Shown here piece after piece: positions 33,039-42,950 of a DNA stretch of 64,000 nt. This stretch comes from Tigriopus japonicus. Taxonomy: Eukaryota; Arthropoda; Copepoda; Harpacticoida; Harpacticidae. The translations under genes were made by a program, and so were the position numbers. The DNA lies in assembly GCA_010645155.1 (NCBI GenBank), contig CM021319.1, positions 9,281,844 through 9,345,843 of the forward strand, given 5' to 3'. Numbering within the stretch: position 1 is the first letter of the stretch; each line of letters starts with the position of its first letter. Under the pieces are notes generated by a model that saw only the letters and a list, made by a program, of their open reading frames with translations, ran no database searches and was not told where the DNA came from.

Positions 33039-35007
33039 TTCTATTCGACGTTAGATATCAACTGACTCCGTTTGTTTTTGGGATTGAACTTTCCAGCCGA
33101 CTTGACGTTGGAAAAGTTTGATTACTTTTCCGTTAAAGTGATTGTGCATTATTGAATAGAATGAGCATTTCACAACTGGTTTATCCCATTTCTAACTTTG
33201 TTGGTAAGTACTTCGAAACATTGACAACATGTAAAAATATCGTGATGCTGCCCTCAGTAATAATATTTAATGACGACAGATTTGTCTTAATTACCGAGAA
33301 AATGTCCTTTAGTGAAAAGTTGAATTCTTAGCTATACCAGAAGACGCTCAACAGACAACAACTTTCCTTCCGATAGTTTAAGTGCATGACAAATTAATAT
33401 GACAATAAAGTTTATCATTGAACAATCACCAAGACAAGCAGGGTCAGATCAGAGCAGAGATTAATTACAATGATTGAAATTCTATGGCCTTTAATAAACA
33501 ATACATATTAATTCTATACCATCTGAATTCATAAATAAGAAAGAATATATGAATCTCGTCACACCTTTTACCACGCTTGAAACAATTAAGTTTTTTTATT
33601 ATTATGGTTTTTGCATCACAAACGTTTTTTGAAATTTTAAGCATGATTTTGCATTACCTGAAACTTTATGAATTTTATTTTCAAGGCATTTTTGAAAAAA
33701 ATCGGCTTTTTGTGGCTTTCTCATAGCTCTTCTTACAACATCAATAATGTGTGCATCACGCGATGGAGAGGTAAATTCTCTTAGACCTCTACCAAACTTG
33801 AGTTTGTACCTTGTTGAAACATTTGCCACCAAAAAATTTCTCCAAATATCGTTCCAAAAAGGATATCCTGGATGACATTTTCTTCATGCAAGGTTTGGCC
33901 AGGGCAATATTTGAAAATTCTAAGAACGTCTAAATCTAGAAATAAAGGCTCAGGGCGAAATACGTGTCTACTCTTTACAATTGTCTAATTAAAAGAGACC
34001 GGATTTTAAATTGATGATTTTTGATCCAAAAACTGCTTTCTTAATTGACAAATATCGACCTAAAAGTTGAAAAAAGCCCTTGAATTTCCTCAACTTGGGA
34101 CGATTTCCAAACTAGTTTTCCCCAAACCCCAAAATTTCTTCCTTGTGGAACTCTTGCCAATAGATTTCTATCTTGGTAGATTTCCACACTCTTGAAAGTT
34201 CTCTAGGTCATTCCAGTTAAGAGGTTTGTACTTGTAACTTGCCAGGAAGAGTGGAATTGCCATGTAAATATTTGTGAAAATATAAAGAACATTAAACTTC
34301 AAGTAAACTAAAAACGCGACATTTTTTTTTATTTTTCTGGCCGTTATAGTTTTTAACCGGTTTTTGCAATCTTCACCAACCACACCCGTAGGCCTATTGC
34401 GTCCAAGACAACCAACATCTGTCCCACTTGTCGAGGCTAGTCCACATGACACCCTAAATACCTTTTCGAATGCAGGTAAGGCGTTTTCAAAGGCATTTTG
34501 ACACATGTTTTGATGAATTCATCTTGCGATAGAAAAAAAACAAACGAATAAAAACATAAACTTATAAAAGCCATGAAATAAAATATAAATTTACTTCTAA
34601 TGCAAAAATAAAATGACCTCCAAAATTAGATTTTTCGTCAAAAATCCCTTAAAAACTTTTTTCACCAAAAACTGAAAAAAAAAAATCAAATTCGGTCACT
34701 TGTGATAACAACTTCAATCTGAGACCAAAATGGTTCTCAGTATTAGGACGCGTGAGTGGTGTAAATTTACTAAAAAGTTCGAGAAGTAGAATTGAACAGA
34801 GAACCTCATTAGCAAAGGAAATTGTTCAAACCACTTCATGATATCCTGACTGTTTTCACCAAACCAATTTCTTCAGTTGAGTATCTTGCATTTATTTTTT
34901 GAAGCTGAATGGTTATACACCTATGCAAAACATATGGTTTCATTCTTTCTAGGCTACTAAACAAAGTTAAAGGCAAAAAGTTAATGCTCAAGTTTCCATT
35001 AACACAT
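33039..35007. other. Intergenic DNA between channel genes C and D
   Basis: No gene is recognised. Minus-strand frames at 33602-33832 and 34168-34506 are open and partly less AT-rich (34370-34460), but carry no known motif and no clear splice partners. Confidence 0.4.
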
Positions 35008-36796
35008 TCATTTACTCAAGAACTCCATTGATTGAACTTTCACCTCGCTTTTCAGGCAAGAATTGCGTCCTCTTTGAATGACTGACCATACTAATCCAAA
35101 GCATGAGACACCCAATAAAAAGCTCAGAGATCCTCCAACTGAGGCTACTATCGTCGTAAAATCCATCAATCGGTAACGCTTCTTTTCGTAAACACCTTCA
35201 TATATGAAGAGAGAATACAAAAAAAATTCATCCTTGGAAAATGTCGCTTTTTTACCCAACAATAGTGGCTTCACGTTGAACTTTGTTTCGATACATGGCA
35301 TATAGCATCCAAAGTCTTTGTGCGCAAAAACTGTTTTACTCATGATGAAAGAAGTCTGAAAAGAGGAATATTTTTTCAAGTTAATATCTAACTTATATCG
35401 AGAAAAGTATCAAAGTTAAATCGTTCTATTCAGGTTGGTCTAGCTAAGAAGTACAGTTTTAAGATTGGTTGATGTCTCAGTTTTCCATTGCAATTTTAAT
35501 CAAATATCAAATTGATAGGAAAAGAAAAAAAAGATGGCAATTTAAAAAATTAATCTTATATATTTTATTTCCACATCTGCCTAGGAGAGACCAAAAAAGT
35601 CAATGAAGTTGCACTCTACCCAAACTCTATGGCAAAAAGGAATGGCAAATGTATCGTCTATTCTTTCCAATCATGTGTTACTTTTTAAGCATTTGGCAAT
35701 ATCTTCAACTGATTTTCGTTAAATTATATTTTGATATTTTGATCATACTTCATTGGGACTCGTAAACAGGATAAAAACCCGATCTGTGATCAAAGAACAC
35801 TACAAACATTGAATTATTTGAATCCTGGTAGGATATTATGTACCTAGCTGTCTTTTGGTAAAAAATTAAATTGAAGGTAAGATCTCTACTAAATTGCGTC
35901 AGTTTAGAGCCTGAGAGCGTTGAAAAGTCTCAAAAGGGCAAATGCAAATTGAAGAGCTATGCTCCCCAAATGCAAGTCGCCAAACACGATCGGTTGTCCC
36001 ACGTCAAGTAAATTAGAAATCCATGAGTACATCTACGTTGAAATTCAACCATGAGTTCAGCCAAACAAGAGATATATGTTATATTTACCAAATGGAAGGA
36101 GAGTTCAAGGTCTTTCGTCGAATTGCAGAGTGGCCTTATGGGAAATTGAACTTGGACAACATAGGGCAAACACTGCAATTCGCTTTCGTCCAGTTTCTGT
36201 TTAACCACCCTCTTCATGCATTCCGTTTGGTTCCTTTCCGTGATCCCTTTCTCACATGGTAAATCTTTTTCAAAATATCTAGTGATCCACATCTCAATCA
36301 AAATGGAATTGGTCACCTCAATCATGGGTGGGGTTCTCAGATGATCTTGGTTGATTAAATAGAAGTCAGTCCCAGAATTCATAAAGAACACGTGGTAAGT
36401 CCGATTCCGATTCATCTTGAATCCAACCGAAACTCGCACCGAATAAAGGCTGTGAAACTCGATTTTTTTGCAAATTCCATTAAAAAAGGTCGGAACATCG
36501 CTAACTTCATAATTGACGGCCTTTTCGCCTCCAGGCTGAGATGGCGACAATACATTCTCAATCTCCAAATCCACTGTCAAGGCCACATCCGTATAGGGGT
36601 GTTTATTGAACGGCTCATAATCTTTGAATCCTTCAGCATCGCAAACAAGGAACATGGGGAACTGCATTTGACTCTCGGACTCCCATGAACTGGCTTCTGT
36701 GGTGGCTCCTTCCAAATATTTGCGCATGTGGTCGAAAATTTGCCAAATAAACATGGCCAAACACAAAATGAATAGTAAGTATTTCAGGAACCTCAT
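35008..36796 (-). CDS. DEG/ENaC channel subunit D
   Basis: Two exons, 36796-36089 and 35355-35008, joined at phase 0 (TTG|GTAAAT donor, CCTCTTTTCAG acceptor), giving 351 residues. The start at 36796 (MRFLKYLLFILCLAMFIWQ) is chosen because it aligns with the start of subunit C. In-frame ATGs at 36859 and 36808 would add up to 21 residues. It has TM1, then FPMFLVC, NGICKKIEF, a CNSTKD region with glycosylation sequons, GCYMPCIET (C253, C257), and TM2 with GVS at 318-320. Read-through of the donor to 35957 is intron. The intron position matches B and C. Confidence 0.9.
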
Positions 36797-36859
36797 GGTT
36801 GTTTGCATTTTGTGTGCGTTATGGTGTTGGAATGGGACTTGACGGGAAAATACTCGCAA

Positions 36860-38093
36860 TATGCATACTCAATGCGACAATTGGAGAGAGAGATACTCTC
36901 ATGCGATTGCAATTATGAGCATTAACGGTGATAATGTATTACTAAAGGTAAACATTTAGTTGAGGGTGTTGATACGTATGAAGTCGGTATTGAAGGTGGT
37001 ATATCGTTCTTGTTGTTAAAGGTGAGAGAGATAGGTGATTTGAAATTAATTAACTTTTCTAGCCGGAATTGCGTTGAAATTGGAGTTTGTAAGACTTACT
37101 ACTTTACTTTTACTTAAAAGAAAAATAATCAAACTGAAATATGAACATTGTACCTTGAAATTTGCCCTCTATTATCCTGTAGAGTAGATCCAGGCAGTTC
37201 AGCTCAAAAATAAGGGGTCATTTAGAGAAGGGTAATTTACATTTGTTAATGACAAGAGTGTCAAACTCAAATAATCTCTAGGGCAGGATCCAGGCCAAAT
37301 CGTTGAATTTATTTGTTTTCAACAAGGCATATTTTTTGTAAATGAAGAATCAGATTTTGCTAAATTTTATCCACATTTAGATTTATATCTAAACAAATCA
37401 TTGGAAAGAAATAAGACTCCCTGAAAAATCAATTCGTTTTTTGACGCACTTGCACAGTCATTATTTCAAAAAAATCTGAAAACCTGAAATGAATTCAAAG
37501 TGATAAAATATTAACTTTTTCCCGTGATTCAAACTACAGTTCCATATAGACAGAAATGTACTCCAGTTAGGTCAGTAGAGATTTGTTTTGAACTCATTTC
37601 GGTAGTCCAGCAGCAAGGGTGCCAGATGACTTGATTCTTTATGCATTGCTCTTGTTCGAGCACAGCAGTTCAGAGAGCAATTCCGCTACTGACTCCCTGA
37701 AATCGCAAATTTCAGTTTTGAATTACATAATTAGTTGTGCTCAATGTTCAATCCCATTGCACACACAGAGCAAACTTGTTGAATCGCGAACAATTTGGGA
37801 GTGACATTTCTGTGCATATAGAACTGTAGTTCAAACTATACAAATCATTGTAACGCCTCAGACCAAATGTGAGTAATTGACTCATGCACAATTACTCTCC
37901 AGGAAGGAAGGTCATTGAGCCCATAGTCAAAAAGAAGATTGATGTTGAGACCCCAGGAATATGATTCAAATAGATTCAAACGAAGTGTTTTGGAGAAACA
38001 TACCGTACAATAACCAATTTGAAATTTTTCCTTGCCAATCTCTGTTGAATTAACCAAAGTTTCCTAGGGTCAAACTTTTCTTTCCTCAAATAA
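36860..38093. other. Upstream flank of channel gene D, no gene proven
   Basis: AT-rich. A possible 60-base minus-strand exon at about 38052-37993 (acceptor CCCTAG, donor ACG|GTATGT, phase 0) encodes KEKFQIGYCT and could belong to the candidate gene above it, but the link is unproven. Confidence 0.35.
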
Positions 38094-38414
38094 TTATTTC
38101 TCTGGCAAATCTTTGAATGGTCTAATTCTAGAGGGAACACAGATGATTCCATCAAGTGTATATGTAGGCATTTGGCAGGATGTATTGTAGATCCAGTTCT
38201 TATCCTGTTTTATCCGATGCCAGATGTTTGTTTTATCGTTATTGGGGCAAATGATTGAGCCCAGCCATCCCAAATAATCCAAGTTGTTGCCCCCTTCAGC
38301 GGAAGTAAAGTACGAGCAAGGCAGCCAATGTTCATTTGTTAGTAAGCAAAGATGTGCCCGTGAAGTGTCCTCAGCATGCAGCAATATTGCTGAGTAAAGA
38401 ATGATCGCTAACAC
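38094..38414 (-). CDS. Candidate secreted cysteine-containing protein, start unresolved
   Basis: No family is recognised. The frame begins with a hydrophobic stretch (VLAIILYSAILLHA) followed by EDTS, like a signal peptide with its cleavage site. The following 90 residues have five cysteines (HLC, LPC, IIC, TSC, IIC) and several tryptophans. There is no in-frame ATG: the frame runs back to a stop. A nearby ATG (about 38463, reading MSKTLRVRCLIPIFG) is in another frame and ends right at the hydrophobic stretch. A one-base frameshift or a missed exon would explain this. It may be a pseudogene. Confidence 0.35.
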   Translation of the reverse strand: MLAIILYSAILLHAEDTSRAHLCLLTNEHWLPCSYFTSAEGGNNLDYLGWLGSIICPNNDKTNIWHRIKQDKNWIYNTSCQMPTYTLDGIICVPSRIRPFKDLPEK

Positions 38415-39052
38415 CCAAAGATGGGTATCAAACAGCGAACTCTTAACGTTTTCGACATCAATGGGTCAATTCACTTTTTTGAGTTTGATTGTGTTACAGT
38501 ATTTCAAACCGTTCAAACTAACCCTTCAACTTTGCATATTGCTACCAATAAAAAATGATAGAGCAAAAAGCAACCGTCGTTGAAAAACTAAGGGTTTTAT
38601 ATTTTTATATTATTTTCTGGCCATCGGAAGCTACAGCTTTTCCTTCACAAATGCGTTACCTTAATGGAAAGAAATGGAAGAAAACCATCCATGGTTAGGC
38701 CCTATGTTCAACTCAGATTTTTCCACGAAAAACTGGTTTTTTAAATAAAACATTTTTTGTGTTTCTCCTGTTGTAGAGGCCTTTTGCACTTAGCATATTT
38801 TTATCCAGCGGAGGAGTGTAATCGGACGAATTCAGCTAAGGATTTTGGGGTCAAAATGGCTACGGATGCGTCAGAGTCGTGACTAACTCTGCAAAGAACT
38901 TAATTAATAGTCTCGAGGCCAATGCACATTCTTCTTTTTTTAAAATCAATCGAGACGAACTTTTCCCTCACTTAGCAAACAAACTATGAAATGCCCCTGC
39001 CTATGTCTGATCCATCCCTAGCCATTTTTGGCCCCCAAATCTTAAGCTGAAT
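38415..39052. other. AT-rich intergenic DNA before the assembly gap
   Basis: No coding sequence is recognised. Confidence 0.5.
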
Positions 39053-39645
39053 NNNNNNNNNNNNNNNNNNNNNNNNNNNNNNNNNNNNNNNNNNNNNNNN
39101 NNNNNNNNNNNNNNNNNNNNNNNNNNNNNNNNNNNNNNNNNNNNNNNNNNNNNNNNNNNNNNNNNNNNNNNNNNNNNNNNNNNNNNNNNNNNNNNNNNNN
39201 NNNNNNNNNNNNNNNNNNNNNNNNNNNNNNNNNNNNNNNNNNNNNNNNNNNNNNNNNNNNNNNNNNNNNNNNNNNNNNNNNNNNNNNNNNNNNNNNNNNN
39301 NNNNNNNNNNNNNNNNNNNNNNNNNNNNNNNNNNNNNNNNNNNNNNNNNNNNNNNNNNNNNNNNNNNNNNNNNNNNNNNNNNNNNNNNNNNNNNNNNNNN
39401 NNNNNNNNNNNNNNNNNNNNNNNNNNNNNNNNNNNNNNNNNNNNNNNNNNNNNNNNNNNNNNNNNNNNNNNNNNNNNNNNNNNNNNNNNNNNNNNNNNNN
39501 NNNNNNNNNNNNNNNNNNNNNNNNNNNNNNNNNNNNNNNNNNNNNNNNNNNNNNNNNNNNNNNNNNNNNNNNNNNNNNNNNNNNNNNNNNNNNNNNNNNN
39601 NNNNNNNNNNNNNNNNNNNNNNNNNNNNNNNNNNNNNNNNNNNNN
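39053..39645. other. Assembly gap (593 N)
   Basis: A run of undetermined bases. Any frame through it is meaningless. Confidence 0.99.
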
Positions 39646-39829
39646 TCTACATTATACAATGGAGTAGATTTAGTGAAAAATTCATTAAACATGTTTAGGA
39701 TAGTTTGTTTCAATGGCTCTGATACCCGCCCACTTACTCATACCATTGCCCCATTTCCTACATTGTTCCAATATTCCGCCTCTCCTCATCCACGGACTCC
39801 AACTTTGAGTGAGTCGAGTGAGTGTGCAC

Positions 39830-41132
39830 TAGAGCTGTGCATCGGATCCGAAAAGTCGGATCCGATCGGATCCGAATCCGATCGGATTCGGATTCGTTCG
39901 GATTGACGCAAGAATTTTCGGATTCGGATTCGTTCGGATTTTAGCGCGAATTTTCGGATTCGGATTCGTTCGGTTTTTAGCGCGAATTTTCGGATTCGGA
40001 TTCGTTCGGATTCGCCAAAACCTGTCGGATTCGGATTCGGATTTGCGAAATATTTTTCGGATCCGACATAATCCGAAACCAATCCAAATTTTTCATTTTA
40101 CTTTTTTATTTCAATTCACAATATTTTCATCATGAGACCTTTTTTGTTCGATGATTTAAATGCAATCTCCTGCCTTCAACTCTGAATTTTTTAATGACTC
40201 CACAAGGCATTTTAATGTTTCAGATTTTACCAATTAAATAATAGCATTTGCAGATCAAATATTTCTATATTAAAAAAATCATAGAAAGGTTTTGTAGTAA
40301 AAACAGCATCAAAAAGTTACAAAACGTCTTCAAAGCAAAACCATCCTATTTGAAAAAGTAAAGATTTTGCCAAGTATTCACCCCTGGATTACAATTAAGT
40401 GCGTAAATATCAGCCCACTTGACACCAAACTGACTTAAAGATAGAAATGTTTTTACCCTATTTAATTACGCAGTTTTTTCTGCATTTGACTGCTGGTATG
40501 CTTGTGATTTTTTGAATTAATATCCTTTTGCAAACATTTTAACATATTTGGTTCATTTTGGGAAATTCTATTGTGCAAAGAGCATTCATTAATTTGCTCT
40601 AATTGTCCTGAAATATTTTGCATAAAAAACAAGAAAATGCTTATTTTTTCCTGAAAAATGCCAAAATGTTAAAAAAATTAAGACTTAATGTGGAAATATT
40701 AATAAAATATTTTATATCAAAAGATTGTGTTCTGGCCACTTCTAGTTGAAGTAGTGTTGTGATTTCCAATTTATGCCAAAATAACAAAATAATCAGATAT
40801 AAATCGGAATGAGGAAAAAATTTTGAATTAATGTCTGATTGAGCTAAAAAGTTTCGGATTTTTTCGGATTATCGCCAAATTTTCGGATTTTTTTCGGATT
40901 TTGCTCCAAATTTTCGGATTCGGATTCGTTCGGATTGGGCAGAAGATTTTCGGATTCGGATACGTTCGGATTAGGCAAAAATTTTCGGATTCGTTCGGAT
41001 TGAGTAGCAAATTTTCGGATTCGGATTCGTTCGGATTGAATGGAAGCAGTCGGATTCGGATTCGGATTCGGATTTAAGAAATTAAGTTCGGATTGGATTT
41101 TGGGGACCTTTCGGATCCGATGCACAGCTCTA
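39830..41132. mobile_element. hAT-like element 'W' with CGGATT-rich ends
   Basis: The ends are inverted repeats TAGAGCTGTGCATCGGATCC. The flanks are a perfect 8-base duplication GTGTGCAC (39822-39829 and 41133-41140). Inside each end lie 150-250 bases of degenerate tandem TTCGGATTCGGATTCGTTCG, in the same orientation on both sides, and the centre (about 40090-40800) is AT-rich and non-coding. The end sequence and TSD fit hAT. It lies about 300 bases upstream of the DUSP12 start codon. Confidence 0.88.
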
Positions 41133-41430
41133 GTGTGCACTGTGCACCAACCAATTCACCTGTTTGGCGGGCTTTTCCATCCTTCTTTCCTCTCTCTCTC
41201 ACACATCGCTTGCCCGATCTCCATTTCTCTCTACTGAACACTGGGAATGTTGTTGTTCTCTCTCCTCGCATGCATTGGAACTCAAAGACTTGACATAGAG
41301 AGAATAAAAGGAATGTTCCACACTCGTGGACATCAAGATATGTGCAACAGTCTTCTATAAAAAACCGACCGTAAAGACCATGCGTCTTTGAGAGCCCAAT
41401 CAGATAGCCCAGAATCGCGAGTGAAGCAGA

Positions 41431-42402
41431 ATGTGTGATCCCAATCCTGTGGACCAGATTGCGGAGAACCTCTTTCTTGGGGATAAGAGGGCAGCCACCG
41501 ATTTGGAACTCATAGGACGACTCAAATTGACCCACATTGTCACTGCCGAATTGATTCCACTGCCCCACTCGGTCTCATCCACATTTCCACATTTGGCCAT
41601 GCTCCACGTGGCTTTTCCAGATCAACCGGAAGCCGATCTCTTGACGCATTTGGATCAAACCACACATTTCATCAGAGAAGGGGTGGAATTTGGGGCCGTT
41701 TTGGTTCATTGTTATCATGGAGTGTCTCGAAGTGCTTCCATCGTGGCTGCTTATCTCATGCGAACCCGACATTGGACAGTGGAGAAGGCTTTGGAGTTTA
41801 TTCGGAAAGCCAGACCTGCCATTGGTCCCAATGAAGGATTCCTTCGCCAATTGTCGCTCTACAAACGGATGCAATGTCGATTGGATGCCTCTCATAAGGC
41901 TTATAAATTGTACAAGCTAGAGTGTGTCTATCATCAAGTGAAAACGACAAAAATCCTACCTCATGAATTCTACCATCCCAGTGGAGTTGTGGGTTCTTCC
42001 AATGGGTTGACCACTTCTAACACATCGGGCAGTTCAATGACATATAATACCCAGTTCAAGTGCAAGAAATGTCGACAAACTTTGGGATCTCAAAGCAACG
42101 TATTACCTCATGAAAAAGGCGAAACCTTAGATTGGAACACGCTTGGAATTCAAGACGAAAGTGAGTTGCGAGAGTGTCGGCAAGGAATTTTCCTCGAGCC
42201 TTTGATGTGGATGGGCAGACTTTTTTCTACCTCGTTGTCCGAGAAACTCCATTGCAACAAGTGCCATTACAAATTGGGTTCCTATTCTTGGGTGGGAAAG
42301 GTTCAATGTGCCTGTGGAGGTGGAACCACTCCCGGGTTCCTCATCAACCTCAATCGAGTTGATCGGTGTACCATGCTCAAAGTGGTTGAAGTAGATCTGT
42401 GA
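41431..42402 (+). CDS. DUSP12: Dual-specificity phosphatase 12 (YVH1 homologue)
   Basis: Atypical dual-specificity protein phosphatase, known in yeast and animals to act in 60S ribosome maturation through its zinc-binding tail. It is a single exon of 323 residues, close to the family length. The phosphatase domain covers about residues 5-150, with the signature HCYHGVSRS (catalytic Cys94, Arg100); Asp64 in AFPDQP is the likely general acid. The C-terminal zinc-binding domain has paired cysteines CKKC (211, 214), CNKC (275, 278) and CAC (293, 295), and ends with the family motif GFLINLNRVD. The start is the first ATG in the frame. The gene converges with TBCD. Confidence 0.95.
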   Translation: MCDPNPVDQIAENLFLGDKRAATDLELIGRLKLTHIVTAELIPLPHSVSSTFPHLAMLHVAFPDQPEADLLTHLDQTTHFIREGVEFGAVLVHCYHGVSRSASIVAAYLMRTRHWTVEKALEFIRKARPAIGPNEGFLRQLSLYKRMQCRLDASHKAYKLYKLECVYHQVKTTKILPHEFYHPSGVVGSSNGLTTSNTSGSSMTYNTQFKCKKCRQTLGSQSNVLPHEKGETLDWNTLGIQDESELRECRQGIFLEPLMWMGRLFSTSLSEKLHCNKCHYKLGSYSWVGKVQCACGGGTTPGFLINLNRVDRCTMLKVVEVDL

Positions 42403-42892
42403 GTGAGGAGGGGAAACCTAAAACAAGGGTTTTGTTTTCTTTTCTTTAACGAATCCAAGGCTTTGGAGGGGCTAGAAGAAGGGCTTTGACCTTTCTAATT
42501 GGATAACTGCTCAAGGACTGGGTAATCTAATGAGGTGAGGCCAAGATGGATGAAGAGACGCATAACAAGCGGCTGGTTCCACCTGATTTCCATCAACAAG
42601 AAAATAATAATAATTGGCTTTCTCGAAGACGAGAGAAAGAAGCGAGGGGCCATTGCTCTTTCCCATTGGGTCCACTCAACTCGCTTTTGAGCATGATTGG
42701 GTTCATGGGAACTGATCATCATTTGTCGTGTGTATGCCACGCTAATGGACTTTTACGGACACCGATGAGCCCCTGACATCGAGATTGTTTGGTAATCCTC
42801 CAACAACCACAGCCCCAAAAAGTATTATTGGGACGTCATTAGGACCGAGAAAAAACTGTATACCCACAAACAAAGAGCTGAAATCACGAATG

Positions 42893-42908
42893 AATAAAGA
42901 TGTTTATT
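42893..42908. terminator. Facing poly(A) signals of DUSP12 and TBCD
   Basis: AATAAA on the plus strand (42893-42898) lies about 490 bases after the DUSP12 stop. TTTATT at 42903-42908, AATAAA on the minus strand, lies about 45 bases after the TBCD stop. The two signals are four bases apart, so the transcripts of these convergent genes probably overlap at their 3' ends. Confidence 0.6.
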
Positions 42909-42950
42909 ATCAATGCGGGAATGAGATTTGCATAATCTAGTCTGGTGGGT

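Noticed and set aside
34168..34506. Minus-strand protein-coding gene between channel genes
   Set aside because: Open frame without recognisable motifs, splice sites or start context.
39042..39713. 223-codon frame on the minus strand
   Set aside because: Mostly undetermined bases of the assembly gap.
39786..41140. Arginine/isoleucine- or NPNP-repeat proteins
   Set aside because: Frames across CGGATT tandem arrays of a hAT element; repetitive and without codon-like structure.
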